Part shown: positions 1-10,692 of the stretch, piece after piece
How positions within the stretch are numbered: position 1 is the first letter of the stretch
Layout of the letters: every line of letters begins with the position of its first letter
Origin: Cyclobacteriaceae bacterium
GTDB lineage: Bacteria > Bacteroidota > Bacteroidia > Cytophagales > Cyclobacteriaceae
Assembly (NCBI GenBank): GCA_019638275.1
Contig: JAHBUC010000010.1
Coordinates: 85,126-149,125, forward strand
Length of the DNA stretch: 64,000 nt
Reading direction: 5' to 3'
Notes under the pieces: model-generated
The model's input: only the letters and a program-made list of their open reading frames with translations
Database searches by the model: none
What the model was told of the DNA's origin: nothing
Position numbers and translations under genes: made by a program

Positions 1-1
1 C

Positions 2-1738
2 TTGGAAAACAACATGGTGCAGACCATCGGATCAGCCGGGGAGTCGGTAGCGGCCGGTGTGGTGTTTACTGTTCCGGCATTGTTGTTTCTGGCGGGTGGC
101 GAAGCCTACTTTCAATACTTCCAGATTTTTGTGCTGGCCCTCGTGGGTGGTGTGCTGGGTGTGTTGTTTATGGTGCCGTTGCGCAGGGCATTGATTGTAA
201 AAGAGCATGGCAACCTTCCGTATCCGGAAGGTACCGCTTGCGCGGATGTGCTCGTAGCAGGAGAGAAGGGTGGGGCACTTGCCCGAAATGTGTTTTATGG
301 ATTAGGTATTGCCTTCCTGTATAAAGGCTTCATGTCTATTTTGGGTTTGTGGAAAGATGTTCCGCAATATGTATTCGGAAGATCATCGGCTTTGCCAAAT
401 GGTACAATGAATGCAGAAATTACACCAGAGCTCCTTGGCGTAGGCTACATCATCGGGCCGCGCATTGCCGGCATTATGGTGGCTGGTGGTGTTCTTTCCT
501 GGTTGGTATTGATTCCGTTAATCACCCTGCTGGGCGATAACCTGACTGCACCAATGGCACCTGAAACTTCCATGCTGATTTCGGAAATGTCGCCATCACA
601 AATATGGAGTAAGTACATCCGATATATAGGAGCCGGTGCCGTTACGTTTGGCGGTATCATTACGCTTATCAAAACATTGCCAACCATTGTAACTGCGTTT
701 AAAGATTCGTTTAAAGACCTGCGTTCACGTAACGCACAAACCGCTGCTACACAGGTGCGTACGGAAAAGGATGTGCCGTTAATTTTTGTAGTAGTAGGTT
801 CCATTGCGCTTGTATTCCTGATGGCCATTCTTCCGAATGTTCCGACTAATTTCCTTTCCGCCATCATGATTGTGGTGTTCGGATTTTTCTTTGTTACCGT
901 AGCCTCACGCATTGTGGGTTTGATTGGTTCGTCCTCAAGTCCGGTATCAGGTATGACCATTGCTACGTTGATGGCCACCTCGTTGATTTTTATTGGTATT
1001 GGCTGGACGGGCGATTTCTATCAACCGATAGCGTTGGTTGTAGGTTCAATTGTGTGTATCGCAGCGGCTAACGCAGGCGCAACCTCACAGGATTTAAAAA
1101 CCGGATTTTTAGTGGGTGCAACCCCGATGAAACAGCAAATAGGTTTATTGATTGGTGTGCTCGTTTCTACGGTGGCCATAGGCTTTACCTTGTTACTGCT
1201 TCATGATACGTTGGGTATTGGCATTGTTACAGAAGAACACCCCAATCCGCTTCCTGCGCCTCAAGCCATGCTGATGTCGACCGTAATTAAAGGTTTACTC
1301 AGCCAGAATTTGCCGTGGGGATTGGTACTGGCCGGTATGGGCCTTTCAGCCGTTGTGGAGTTGTGTGGTGTAAGTTCGCTGGCTTTTGCGGTTGGCGCCT
1401 ATTTACCTTTATCGACTACTTCGCCCATTTTTGTTGGCGGATTAATCAAAACCCTTGCGGATAAAGTTGCCAATCGGAAAGGTGAGGAGTCGGAAGTAAG
1501 TTCAGGCGCGTTGTTCAGTTCAGGTTTGATTGCCGGTGGAGCACTTACCGGAATTCTCGTGGCGGTATTGCTCGGAACCAGTGTGAATACTTCCGAGGGC
1601 TCCAAATCAGTGATCGGGGCTATTCACGATTCTGTTCACAGTGTGATTCCGGAGGGAGGCGACTTAATATCCATTATTATGTTTGCTGTTCTTGGCTTCA
1701 TTGTGTTCAGCTTTGCCAAGAAGAAAATAAACGCTTAA
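2..1738 (+). CDS. OPT-family oligopeptide transporter, 5' end cut by window edge
   Basis: Polytopic inner-membrane transporter of the OPT family, which takes up small peptides or metal chelates using an ion gradient. 578 residues are visible and the frame is open at the left edge, so the first codon (TTG) is internal; family members carry a further N-terminal stretch with one or two helices. The segment ENNMVQTIGSAGES at residues 2-15 and the loop LPYPEGTAC at 72-80 are characteristic of bacterial OPT proteins. About a dozen hydrophobic helices follow and the protein ends in a short basic tail (AKKKINA). The actual substrate cannot be read from the sequence. It runs convergently toward the TerB-like gene, with three palindromic repeats between them that may end its transcript. 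Confidence 0.9.
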   Translation: MENNMVQTIGSAGESVAAGVVFTVPALLFLAGGEAYFQYFQIFVLALVGGVLGVLFMVPLRRALIVKEHGNLPYPEGTACADVLVAGEKGGALARNVFYGLGIAFLYKGFMSILGLWKDVPQYVFGRSSALPNGTMNAEITPELLGVGYIIGPRIAGIMVAGGVLSWLVLIPLITLLGDNLTAPMAPETSMLISEMSPSQIWSKYIRYIGAGAVTFGGIITLIKTLPTIVTAFKDSFKDLRSRNAQTAATQVRTEKDVPLIFVVVGSIALVFLMAILPNVPTNFLSAIMIVVFGFFFVTVASRIVGLIGSSSSPVSGMTIATLMATSLIFIGIGWTGDFYQPIALVVGSIVCIAAANAGATSQDLKTGFLVGATPMKQQIGLLIGVLVSTVAIGFTLLLLHDTLGIGIVTEEHPNPLPAPQAMLMSTVIKGLLSQNLPWGLVLAGMGLSAVVELCGVSSLAFAVGAYLPLSTTSPIFVGGLIKTLADKVANRKGEESEVSSGALFSSGLIAGGALTGILVAVLLGTSVNTSEGSKSVIGAIHDSVHSVIPEGGDLISIIMFAVLGFIVFSFAKKKINA

Positions 1739-1754
1739 ACGTAGCCAACACTAA

Positions 1755-1790
1755 CTCCCCTCCTGATAAGGAGGGGCCGGGGGTGGTTGT
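1755..1790. repeat. GC-rich palindromic intergenic repeat, copy 1
   Basis: A perfect 8-bp inverted repeat with a 4-nt loop (CCCCTCCTGATAAGGAGGGG, 1757-1776) is followed by the tail CCGGGGGTGGTT. The whole unit recurs at 1871-1907 and, degenerated, at 1953-1988. It lies just past the stop codon of the OPT gene and could fold as a transcript-end hairpin. The copies look like a dispersed REP-like family; only a genome scan can show the copy number. Confidence 0.7.
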
Positions 1791-1870
1791 CTAAGATGCT
1801 AAGCATATCTTGTTGAGCTTGGTAAAAAAGAAAATCAGCACTTAGCTTCAAAGATTAAACTACTTTAATT

Positions 1871-1907
1871 CCCCTCCTGATAAGGAGGGGCCAGGGCAGG
1901 GGTGGTT
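1871..1907. repeat. GC-rich palindromic intergenic repeat, copy 2
   Basis: Second copy of the unit at 1755-1790. The same perfect stem-loop (1871-1890) is followed by a tail that carries a 3-nt insertion relative to copy 1 (CCAGGGCAGGGGTGGTT). Same orientation as copy 1, 114 nt further on. Confidence 0.7.
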
Positions 1908-1952
1908 AGTTCTACCATCGATATATTAGTTGGATGGATTAAACTGCCTCAA

Positions 1953-1988
1953 GCCAACTCTTGAAAAGGAATGGCCGGGGGTGGTTAA
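1953..1988. repeat. Degenerate third copy of the intergenic repeat
   Basis: The tail GGCCGGGGGTGGTTAA (1973-1988) is intact, but the palindromic arms have decayed to AACTCTTGAAAAGGAAT and no longer pair well. It ends inside the stop codon of the minus-strand TerB-like gene. Decay of the arms with retention of the tail suggests an old insertion. Confidence 0.5.
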
Positions 1989-2362
1989 TTTGAAATATCA
2001 ATAATTTCTTTCAGGGCATTCAAAGCCTTTGTTTCTGATTCATCCACCTTGCCATCGGCATTGATGATGTCATACATATCGGTGAACACCTTGTATTTCA
2101 CTGGAAATTTTACGGAAGAAAAATGACTGAAGGTATCGCGGAATAAGGTCTTCAGTTGTTTTTTGTCGAAGTCATCGTACAGGTGCAGTGCTTCGTTAAA
2201 CTTTTTATTAAAATCTTCACTGGAAGGATAAAGCTTCTTCATTTTTTCCAGGATCACCTGCTTTTCTTCTTCCTGAAATTCACCATCGGCATGCGCCATG
2301 TAGATGTACAGAAACAGTACGAAGTCCTGAAAGTTTTTATGAATCACCATGGGGGAAAACAT
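1985..2362 (-). CDS. TerB-like (tellurite-resistance-fold) small protein
   Basis: Small all-helical cytoplasmic protein resembling the TerB fold. Two acidic Asp-Gly-containing helix-loop motifs stand out, MAHADGEFQEEE near the N terminus and INADGKVDESE near the C terminus; paired motifs of this kind occur in TerB domains and are thought to bind metal ions. No signal peptide is present. The start is uncertain: ATG at 2362 is chosen, but GTG at 2374 or ATG at 2350 are possible. No ter operon surrounds it, so a role in tellurite resistance should not be assumed; isolated TerB-fold proteins are common in Bacteroidota and mostly uncharacterised. It is followed, on its own strand, by the repeat array at 1755-1988. 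Confidence 0.65.
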   Translation of the reverse strand: MFSPMVIHKNFQDFVLFLYIYMAHADGEFQEEEKQVILEKMKKLYPSSEDFNKKFNEALHLYDDFDKKQLKTLFRDTFSHFSSVKFPVKYKVFTDMYDIINADGKVDESETKALNALKEIIDISN

Positions 2363-2416
2363 GTTAACTGCCACAAGTTACATCAGGCACGCTTAAACCC
2401 CAAATGAGCATGCCAA

Positions 2417-2448
2417 CAAAAAAGCCCCATCGTTTCCGACAGGGCTTT
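2417..2448 (-). terminator. Rho-independent terminator of groES-groEL
   Basis: Read on the minus strand, AAAGCCC pairs with GGGCTTT across a 14-nt loop (2421-2448) and is followed by a run of T residues (2423 down to 2418). It lies 24 nt past the groEL stop codon and before the TerB-like gene, so it separates the chaperonin operon from that gene. Confidence 0.8.
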
Positions 2449-2471
2449 CTCGTTACCTATTAAGATGGGAA

Positions 2472-4401
<1,930 letters not shown>

Positions 4402-4550
4402 ATAGGTAATCGATTTTAGAGTTTAACAAATTTGTTACAGATGCGCCTTTAACAGGATTTGTGCCAAGGCTAAAAGTGGTGCGAATAACGTACTTTCAGA
4501 TAACAAAATGGCAGGTTTTACAAGGTTTTTGCCCCTTTCTGCCGATAAAT

Positions 4551-4568
4551 CCTGACAGGTTTGTCAGG
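4551..4568. repeat. Palindrome between groES and the divergent gene
   Basis: CCTGACA and TGTCAGG form a perfect 7-bp inverted repeat around a 4-nt loop, with a flanking T pair after it. It lies in the largest non-coding gap near groES (4402-4678), about 150 nt from the groES start and 110 nt from the start at 4679. It could be a dispersed short palindromic repeat or a regulator site; the sequence alone does not decide. Confidence 0.45.
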
Positions 4569-4678
4569 TTGCTCACCGAAGCAGTGTAAATATCCAGCTG
4601 AGCCAATTAGCCGTTAGCACATGGAGGGGTTGAAATAAAACCCCCGGAAGTGTAAATTTTAGGTCAAAAAGTAAGGCT

Positions 4679-5314
4679 ATGGAACATTTGTCGAAGGATT
4701 GGCTGACCCAGGGATTGGTTGATTTTGAGTATAAAAAGTATGTGTTGCTGGCTTACCTGAAAAAGGTAAAGCGCTCGTTTGAGCGGGTTGAACTCTATCC
4801 GCACATGGCCGACCTGGTGTTTCACTACCGAAATCTGTTGGCCATCCGGGATAACAAAACGCTGTTGCGGGAATCCTTTCCCAAGGAGCTTTCATTGGAA
4901 GAATTTCATAAGCTGGAACTTAGCTATCGGAAAATGATCGAGGACGATGCCGTGATGAGCGAGTTGGAGTCCATCATTGAATTTTCCATTCCGCAGGTAA
5001 AGGATTCGCTTCAGGAGGGGTCGGTTATTTTCGAATACGTTGAATCGCAATGCGAGATTTCACCGATAGGCGTAACCCCGCTTTATGCGAAAGAGGGATA
5101 CCTGTTTGTGACGCAGCCCCCTGAGCACGAAACGATTTCAAAAACGCCTATGGTAACATATGAAAGCCTGAAACTGGATTTGCTTCGCAAGTACAAGGAC
5201 TTTCCAAACCCGGCAACGTACCTTATTCTTTCTCGGATGAAATTTCCTTTTTCAGAAACGTTGATGCCCGTTGCCAAGCGTTTATTTGTGAAGCACCTGG
5301 CCCACGCGGCATAA
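4679..5314 (+). CDS. Conserved-looking hypothetical protein, 211 aa
   Basis: Not recognised. A soluble, charge-rich cytoplasmic protein without signal peptide or membrane helix. The N-terminal half is predicted helical (YKKYVLLAYLKKVKRSFERV near residue 20; FHKLELSYRKMIEDDAVMSE near 80), and the C-terminal half looks like a mixed alpha/beta unit (GSVIFEYVESQCEISPIGVTP). The ATG at 4679 is the only plausible start. It is divergent from groES and convergent with secG, sharing the bidirectional terminator at 5313-5344, so it is a single-gene transcription unit. Function unknown. Confidence 0.75.
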   Translation: MEHLSKDWLTQGLVDFEYKKYVLLAYLKKVKRSFERVELYPHMADLVFHYRNLLAIRDNKTLLRESFPKELSLEEFHKLELSYRKMIEDDAVMSELESIIEFSIPQVKDSLQEGSVIFEYVESQCEISPIGVTPLYAKEGYLFVTQPPEHETISKTPMVTYESLKLDLLRKYKDFPNPATYLILSRMKFPFSETLMPVAKRLFVKHLAHAA

Positions 5315-5344
5315 AAAAAGCCCCGGAAAATCCGGGGCCATTTT
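5313..5344. terminator. Bidirectional terminator between the 211-aa gene and secG
   Basis: A perfect 8-bp GC-rich stem with a 3-nt loop (GCCCCGGA AAA TCCGGGGC, 5320-5338). On its left is a run of seven A (5313-5319), which gives seven T after the hairpin on the minus strand and so a strong secG terminator. On its right is CATTTT, a weaker tail for the plus-strand gene. Confidence 0.85.
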
Positions 5345-5368
5345 AATATCTCTGAGGCGAAATTTATC

Positions 5369-5710
5369 TTATTCTTCGCTTTCCGTGCTATCGTCAGTAC
5401 TTTCTGGCAATGGTAATGTGCTTGCCGGAGCAGCCTGTTCGCTAGCCTTATCGAGAATGTCATTTGAGCCACTGGCAGACGGAGCTACAAAGTTTGTGGT
5501 TAACAAAAGCGCCAATACCATAATGGTAATGGTAAAGCCCCATGTTAGCCTTTCCAGTAAATCGCCTGTTTTCTTAACGCCAATAATGTTGCTGGCACCT
5601 GAGCCACCAAACTGACTGGAAAGACCGCCACCTTTGGCATTTTGTGCCAGAATAACCACCACAAGCAGAAAACAAACAAACAAAATCAATCCTACAATGA
5701 AACCGAACAT
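5369..5710 (-). CDS. secG: Protein translocase subunit SecG
   Basis: Small inner-membrane subunit of the SecYEG protein-export channel. The 113 residues include two transmembrane helices (about 4-22 and 54-73) separated by the conserved cytoplasmic loop AKGGGLSSQFGGSGASNIIG, which is the SecG signature. A low-complexity acidic tail follows (SESTDDSTESEE-type), as is common in Bacteroidota SecG. It is the last gene of the miaB > sigma-54 activator > lptE > TPR > secG operon, 3 nt behind the preceding stop codon, and ends at the terminator 5313-5344. Confidence 0.95.
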   Translation of the reverse strand: MFGFIVGLILFVCFLLVVVILAQNAKGGGLSSQFGGSGASNIIGVKKTGDLLERLTWGFTITIMVLALLLTTNFVAPSASGSNDILDKASEQAAPASTLPLPESTDDSTESEE

Positions 5711-5713
5711 ATG

Positions 5714-6688
5714 CTATTTTCTTAATTCTTCAATTTGAGCCGCAAAGTAAGCCTTTTTTTGTGGAAACTTCCAAATAAGCTTTTTGAAGACCTCAATGGC
5801 TTTATCCTTTTTGCCCTGACGGATGAGTATTTCAGCCAATGTTTCCGACACGATGTGATCGCTGAACTCACCACTTTTCAAGGAAGAGGCTAGATCCTGA
5901 TTTTCGGAAGGTTTGGATTTGGGCGGTGTTATTAACGGGTTCGATTTGATGAATTGCTCTATGATTTCGATTTGTTCGCGCGTCTTTTCACTTTCAGGCT
6001 GAACCTTTTTCCGCGTTGTTTTGATTTCGTTTACCAGTGGCTCCAACTCGGTGGTTTTTTCCTTGCTTTTCTTGATCGGCTTTTCCGCCCAGGCAGGTTC
6101 TTCCGGTGATGGGGGAACTTTGTTTAATGCTTTAGCCAGTTGAATAATGCGCTCCTTCTTTGATAGCTTTTTGTCGGACGTTTCAGTTTTCTCCTCCGGT
6201 TGCTTTACTTCCTGTTTCTTTTCAGCAGGGGTTTTTTCTTGCTTTTGTATAGGCACTGGTACAGAGCCGTCAAAATACGCTTCAAAGTTATGCTTCAGTT
6301 CCTGTAAACGCTCCAGGTCATGAATCACTTCATCAGCATAATCAGTTTCGATTGCTTCAGTAGAAGTTACCTGCAGTTGCTTAACAGCTTTTGTGGTTTG
6401 GGTTTCCTTGCTTTCAGGTTGCGCCTGATTTTCTTTTTGTGCCGGAGCAATAACAGTTGATTCTTCAGACATCAGCTGTTTCAAGGCAGCCCGATCGGTA
6501 ACATAAACAGCCGCTCGTTGCAAGAGCAATTTCTGATCTGAATGCGCATGGTCCTGAGCAGCCCGTGCAGCGAGTGCTTGTAAAACCTGGCTATAGGGAT
6601 ATTGGCTGGTTAATGTATAGAGTGTATTCGCTTCTTCTGTGGAAGTGCCTGAATGATGTTTCAGAATATGGGTGAGTTGATTATCCAC
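5714..6688 (-). CDS. Lys/Glu-rich protein with C-terminal TPR-like region
   Basis: 324-residue cytoplasmic protein of unknown function. The N-terminal ~75 residues are helical (YPYSQVLQALAARAA). A long low-complexity middle, rich in K, E, Q and P (about 80-265), is probably disordered. The C-terminal ~45 residues (SETLAEILIRQGKKDKAIEV and the following LIWKFPQKKAYF) read as one tetratricopeptide repeat. There is no signal peptide or membrane helix. It lies between lptE and secG in the same direction with very short gaps; the position suggests a link to envelope biogenesis, but this is inference from gene order only. Confidence 0.75.
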   Translation of the reverse strand: MDNQLTHILKHHSGTSTEEANTLYTLTSQYPYSQVLQALAARAAQDHAHSDQKLLLQRAAVYVTDRAALKQLMSEESTVIAPAQKENQAQPESKETQTTKAVKQLQVTSTEAIETDYADEVIHDLERLQELKHNFEAYFDGSVPVPIQKQEKTPAEKKQEVKQPEEKTETSDKKLSKKERIIQLAKALNKVPPSPEEPAWAEKPIKKSKEKTTELEPLVNEIKTTRKKVQPESEKTREQIEIIEQFIKSNPLITPPKSKPSENQDLASSLKSGEFSDHIVSETLAEILIRQGKKDKAIEVFKKLIWKFPQKKAYFAAQIEELRK

Positions 6689-6727
6689 AGCAGTAAACTC
6701 CGTACTGTTGGTAAAAATAGATAAAAA

Positions 6728-7261
6728 TCACCAATTGGCAATTGAGGCATTGAAGATGTCGAGCGTGATCTGATCGAAAATTTGCCGGATCAGGGAATCT
6801 TCAATATCCGATAAATTCAAATCGTTGCTGAAGTCGCGGTAAAACGAAAAGGTCTTGTCTTTAAAACTCATGGTCTCATCAAGCGTATTCACATAGGTTA
6901 CCCTTATGGTAATGGTGAGACGTGATGATGCGGCTGCATCAATCTGTGTTGGATCACCGCTGGCCCGTGGGGCAATCTGCGAAACAGCATAACTGGTAAC
7001 AATGCCTTCCAACTGCAGTTCACCATTTTCCTGCACCACACTCAGGTTGGTGTTCTGAATCATGTAGTCTTTCAACTGGTTGGTAAACACCTGGGCCAGG
7101 TTAGCCGGACCCAAATCAGTATTGTTATAGAACTCTGCTATTGTGATGGTTTTTGCGTTTGTGCCTGATCCTGTAAAGGAGTAAATACCACACGATGAAA
7201 GCCAGGCAGGCAATGCAAGCGCAGCGAAGATGGCGAGCAGTAAGTTGGATTTAATCTTCAA
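6728..7261 (-). CDS. lptE: LptE-family LPS-assembly lipoprotein
   Basis: Probable outer-membrane lipoprotein partner of LptD in lipopolysaccharide insertion. An N-terminal helix ends in the lipobox LSSC with the acylated Cys at about residue 24, followed by a compact alpha/beta domain with the family features TITIAEFYNNT and LTITIRVTYVN. I place the start at the TTG at 7261 (protein beginning [17 protein letters not shown]), because it gives a textbook lipoprotein signal. Upstream in-frame ATG codons would add up to 34 residues read through the sigma-54 gene. With this start it overlaps that gene's stop by 11 nt. Its operon position before secG fits an envelope-assembly role. 177 residues is normal for LptE. 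Confidence 0.85.
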   Translation of the reverse strand: MKIKSNLLLAIFAALALPAWLSSCGIYSFTGSGTNAKTITIAEFYNNTDLGPANLAQVFTNQLKDYMIQNTNLSVVQENGELQLEGIVTSYAVSQIAPRASGDPTQIDAAASSRLTITIRVTYVNTLDETMSFKDKTFSFYRDFSNDLNLSDIEDSLIRQIFDQITLDIFNASIANW

Positions 7262-8504
7262 GATCGTACTGTTTAATTTTCCGGTAAAGGGTACGCTCCG
7301 AAATGCCCAAATCCCGTGCCGCATATTTGCGTCTGTTGTTATTTTTTTGAAGTGCACGTACAATCAGTTCCTTTTCTTTCTTTTCTATAGAAAGCGAATC
7401 TTCCTCCGTCTCATGCGCGATGTCCTGAACTTCCTCATCCGTTTCAACGGCATGCAAACCGGCATTGGCTGATGGAATATTCAATACCACCGGTTCACTG
7501 GTGTCTGAATCAATGCCTTCAAACAGGGAAGGATGGTCTTTAATAAGTTGCGAAGCGGTGCCCTGGCGATTAAATAACTCCAGTACAATCTTTTTCAGAT
7601 CCAGCACATCTTTCTTCATATCGAACAACACCTTGTATAGGATGTCGCGTTCCGAAAATGAATCGGCATTAGGTGAGGATGTACGATACAGTGCAGGTAA
7701 ACTGCTTTCTTGCGGTATGTAGTGCAGCAATTTTTCCGAGGTGATTTCCTTGTCATCGGTAGACAGCACAGAGATTTGCTCAACCAAATTTTTTAGCTGC
7801 CTGATGTTGCCTGGAAAACGATATTTCAACAAGGCTTCACGCGCATCATCGGTAAGCGATATGGGTTTTACCTTGTATTTCTCTGCAAAATCTGATGCAA
7901 ATTTTCTGAACAGCAAATCAATGTCTTTGCCTCGTTCCCGCAAAGGCGGAACGTAAATCGGTACTGTACTTAAGCGATAGTATAAATCCTCACGAAACTT
8001 GCCTTCCTCAACCTTTTGCATCAGGTTGATATTGGTGGCGGCTACCACGCGTACATCAGTCTTCTGAACTTTTGATGAGCCAACTTTAATAAATTCTCCG
8101 TTTTCCAACACGCGCAGTAAGCGGGCCTGTGTACCTAAAGGCATTTCACCAATTTCATCCAGAAAAATAGAACCACCGTTTGTTACTTCAAAGTAACCCT
8201 TGCGTGCCTCATGTGCTCCGGTGAATGATCCTTTTTCATGTCCAAACAATTCTGAATCAATGGTTCCTTCCGGGATTGATCCACAGTTGATAGCAATGAA
8301 CTGCCCGTGTTTGCGCGCACTCAGGTGATGAATGATTTTTGAAAACGATTCTTTACCACTACCACTCTCACCGGTTATCAATACCGACATATCGGTAGGG
8401 GCAACCTGCATGGCTACGCGCACGGCATTGTTCAATAAAGGCGAATTGCCAATAATGCCAAACCGTTGTTTAACACCTTGTATATCTGCTTCTGAAAAAC
8501 TCAT
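7251..8504 (-). CDS. Sigma-54-dependent transcriptional activator without receiver domain
   Basis: AAA+ enhancer-binding protein that activates RNA polymerase bearing sigma-54. 417 residues. The Walker A motif GESGSGKE is near 44-51, the sigma-54-contacting loop reads GSFTGA instead of the usual GAFTGA, the Walker B is [10 protein letters not shown], and the arginine-finger region [10 protein letters not shown] is present. A C-terminal Fis-type HTH ([18 protein letters not shown]) completes it. There is no receiver or GAF domain, only ~15 residues before the AAA core, so activity is probably set by expression or by a partner. It overlaps miaB by 4 nt (ATGA) and its 3' end overlaps lptE. Targets are not evident. 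Confidence 0.93.
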   Translation of the reverse strand: MSFSEADIQGVKQRFGIIGNSPLLNNAVRVAMQVAPTDMSVLITGESGSGKESFSKIIHHLSARKHGQFIAINCGSIPEGTIDSELFGHEKGSFTGAHEARKGYFEVTNGGSIFLDEIGEMPLGTQARLLRVLENGEFIKVGSSKVQKTDVRVVAATNINLMQKVEEGKFREDLYYRLSTVPIYVPPLRERGKDIDLLFRKFASDFAEKYKVKPISLTDDAREALLKYRFPGNIRQLKNLVEQISVLSTDDKEITSEKLLHYIPQESSLPALYRTSSPNADSFSERDILYKVLFDMKKDVLDLKKIVLELFNRQGTASQLIKDHPSLFEGIDSDTSEPVVLNIPSANAGLHAVETDEEVQDIAHETEEDSLSIEKKEKELIVRALQKNNNRRKYAARDLGISERTLYRKIKQYDLED

Positions 8505-9958
8505 GATCCTTGAACTGCTTTTCCGATCAGTGTGGCTGCTGTGCAGTCCTCCACCAACACGTTAACGTATTGTCCTTTTTGAAAATTCTCTTTTGGAAAA
8601 ACAACAACTTTATTGGCCGTGTTTCGACCCTGCAAATGTTCGGTTGATTTCTTTGAGACTCCTTCAATCAATACCTTATGAACTTTGCCTACATCGCTAC
8701 GGTTGCGAATTGCAGAATGTTCCGTTTGCTTTTGAATAATTTCCTGGAGTCTGCGTTTCTTCACCTCATCCGAAACATCATCCGGATATTTTTTCGCTGC
8801 CAGGGTTCCCGGTCTTTCCGAATAGAAAAACATATAGGCAAAATCATACTGAACCAGATCCATCAGGGATAGTGTTTCCCGATGTTCTTCTTCTGTTTCA
8901 GAACAGAAGCCGGTTATCATATCTGATGAAATGCCACAGTTTTCTCCCAATATTTCCCTTATGCGGTTGATTTTTTCCAGGTACCATTCGCGTGAATATC
9001 CACGATTCATCATCTCCAGAATTCGGGAGTTACCCGATTGAACAGGAAGGTGAATGTATTTGCAAATGTTTTCGTACTTCGCCATGGTGTGCAGTACATC
9101 ATCGGTAATGTCTTTCGGATGGCTGGTTGAGAAACGAACGCGCAACTCCGGACTTACATTCGCTACAAGCTCAAGCAGATTGGCAAAATTGACAACCGAG
9201 TCAATTCCTTTTTTTGCAATGAAAGCTTTGTTGTTTTCTTCTTCGCTCCATTTATACGAATCCACGTTTTGTCCAAGTAAGGTCACTTCGCGATAACCGC
9301 GATTGAATAGATCCTGTGCTTCTGCTACAATGGATTGCGGATCACGACTTCTTTCGCGACCACGTGTAAAAGGCACCACACAGAAGGAACACATGTTGTC
9401 GCACCCGCGCATAATGGAAATGAATGCCGTTACGCCATTGGAGTTTAACCGAACAGGAGCAATGTCAGCATAGGTTTCCTCACGCGACAAAAATGTATTT
9501 ACGGCTTTTTCACCTTCGTCTACCTGGCTGATCAATTGCGGTAAATCGCGATAAGCATCTGGGCCTGCCACCAGGTCAACAATCTTTTCTTCTTCCAGTA
9601 ATTTCGATTTCAATCGTTCGGCCATACAGCCTAACACGCCCACCAGCATTTCGGGCCGTTGTTTTTTAACGGCATTGATTTGTATTAACCGGTTGCGCAC
9701 GGTCTGCTCGGCCTTTTCACGAATGGAGCATGTGTTCAGAAATACCACATCCGCATGATGAATGTCGGAGGTTGTGTCAAAACCTTCTTTAGCCAGTATG
9801 GAAGCTACAATCTCACTGTCCGAGAAGTTCATCTGGCAGCCATAGCTTTCAATGTAAAGCTTACGTTTCTTACCTGTATTCTGCTCCTTTGAAATGGCTA
9901 CCGTTTCACACGATTCCGATCCTTCCAGAACACCCAAATCCTCAATCAATTCCTTCAT
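8501..9958 (-). CDS. miaB: tRNA-2-methylthio-N6-dimethylallyladenosine synthase MiaB
   Basis: Radical-SAM methylthiotransferase that converts i6A37 to ms2i6A37 in tRNAs reading UNN codons. Three domains are visible. The N-terminal MTTase domain carries the three cysteines of the auxiliary 4Fe-4S cluster ([27 protein letters not shown]); the radical-SAM core has CDNMCSFC; and a C-terminal TRAM-like region follows. The ATG at 9958 is preferred over the upstream TTG at 9979 because that TTG lies inside a TAnnTTTG promoter element. Length is then 485 residues, slightly long because of a variable N-terminal leader before KLYIESYG. First gene of the five-gene minus-strand operon. Confidence 0.96.
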   Translation of the reverse strand: MKELIEDLGVLEGSESCETVAISKEQNTGKKRKLYIESYGCQMNFSDSEIVASILAKEGFDTTSDIHHADVVFLNTCSIREKAEQTVRNRLIQINAVKKQRPEMLVGVLGCMAERLKSKLLEEEKIVDLVAGPDAYRDLPQLISQVDEGEKAVNTFLSREETYADIAPVRLNSNGVTAFISIMRGCDNMCSFCVVPFTRGRERSRDPQSIVAEAQDLFNRGYREVTLLGQNVDSYKWSEEENNKAFIAKKGIDSVVNFANLLELVANVSPELRVRFSTSHPKDITDDVLHTMAKYENICKYIHLPVQSGNSRILEMMNRGYSREWYLEKINRIREILGENCGISSDMITGFCSETEEEHRETLSLMDLVQYDFAYMFFYSERPGTLAAKKYPDDVSDEVKKRRLQEIIQKQTEHSAIRNRSDVGKVHKVLIEGVSKKSTEHLQGRNTANKVVVFPKENFQKGQYVNVLVEDCTAATLIGKAVQGS

Positions 9959-9976
9959 TTTACCTAAATCAGTCTG

Positions 9977-9984
9977 CAAAAATA
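9977..9984 (-). promoter_or_regulatory. Putative -7 element of the miaB operon
   Basis: On the minus strand the sequence TATTTTTG matches the Bacteroidota -7 consensus TAnnTTTG exactly and ends 18 nt before the miaB ATG. No good -33 TTTG is present at the right spacing, so confidence is moderate. Confidence 0.45.
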
Positions 9985-10077
9985 AGATTAAAATCTATAA
10001 CGTGACATCTTGTCAGGGTATTTTAACTTTTGAGCCATAATGGTTAAAAAACGAAGGTAATTCGCTTAGTTTGGCCT

Positions 10078-10602
10078 ATGGGAATCATTAAATCGGTAAG
10101 GGGTTTTGCACCGGTACTTGGAAAGGACTGCTACATAGCAGACGGTGCCATTGTAGTGGGAGAGGTTACGATGGGGGATAACTGTACGGTCTGGTTCAAT
10201 GCCGTTGTTCGGGGAGATGTGCACTCCATTACCATCGGCAACAATACCAATATTCAGGATGGAGCCGTGCTGCACTGTACGTATCAGCGGGCAAAGCTGG
10301 TGATCGGCAACAACGTTTCCATTGCCCACAATGCCGTAGTGCATGGCTGTACCGTTGAGGATAATGTATTGATTGGCATTGGAGCCGTGATTCTTGATGA
10401 TGCCGTGATAGGTACGAACTCGGTAATTGCTGCAGGAGCCGTAGTATTACCTGGAACTGTCGTTGAGCCGGGCAGCATTTATGCGGGTATCCCTGCCAGG
10501 CGGGTGAAGGATATTGGAGACGAGATGAGGGAAGTAATCCAGCGAACCGCCCGAAACTACCCGATGTATGCAGGGTGGTTTAAAGAGGAAAAATCAGGGT
10601 AG
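10078..10602 (+). CDS. Gamma-carbonic-anhydrase-family hexapeptide-repeat protein
   Basis: Left-handed beta-helix protein of the gamma-carbonic anhydrase / PaaY / YrdA group, usually a trimer with metal at the subunit interfaces. The 174 residues contain successive hexapeptide turns such as ITIGNNTNIQDG and VLIGIGAVILDDAVIG. The three metal-ligand histidines are in place at H66 (VLHCT), H84 (IAHNAVV) and H89 (VVHG). The conserved C-terminal IPARRVKDI is present. Whether it hydrates CO2 or is a thioesterase-like homologue cannot be told from sequence. It is divergent from miaB; there is no operon partner upstream, and the next gene begins 90 nt downstream. Confidence 0.9.
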   Translation: MGIIKSVRGFAPVLGKDCYIADGAIVVGEVTMGDNCTVWFNAVVRGDVHSITIGNNTNIQDGAVLHCTYQRAKLVIGNNVSIAHNAVVHGCTVEDNVLIGIGAVILDDAVIGTNSVIAAGAVVLPGTVVEPGSIYAGIPARRVKDIGDEMREVIQRTARNYPMYAGWFKEEKSG

Positions 10603-10692
10603 GGATTATCGCAGAAATTAGGATAGCGGGCTGATGAATATCAGTGAAATTGATAGCCTGCATACTTTATTTTGAGTATATTCAGTCGCGAT

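Noticed and set aside
445..978. 177-aa minus-strand open frame opposite the OPT gene
   Set aside because: Antisense shadow of a strongly supported membrane-protein gene; composition (many T, P, M) mirrors the complementary hydrophobic codons.
1985..2362. Tellurite-resistance function for the TerB-like gene
   Set aside because: No other ter genes or metal-resistance genes nearby; the fold alone does not support that role.
4451..4467. Possible sigma-54 promoter upstream of groES (minus strand TTGGCAC-AAATC-CTGTT)
   Set aside because: The -24 half is perfect, but the -12 half lacks the essential GC (reads GT), so it is probably chance.
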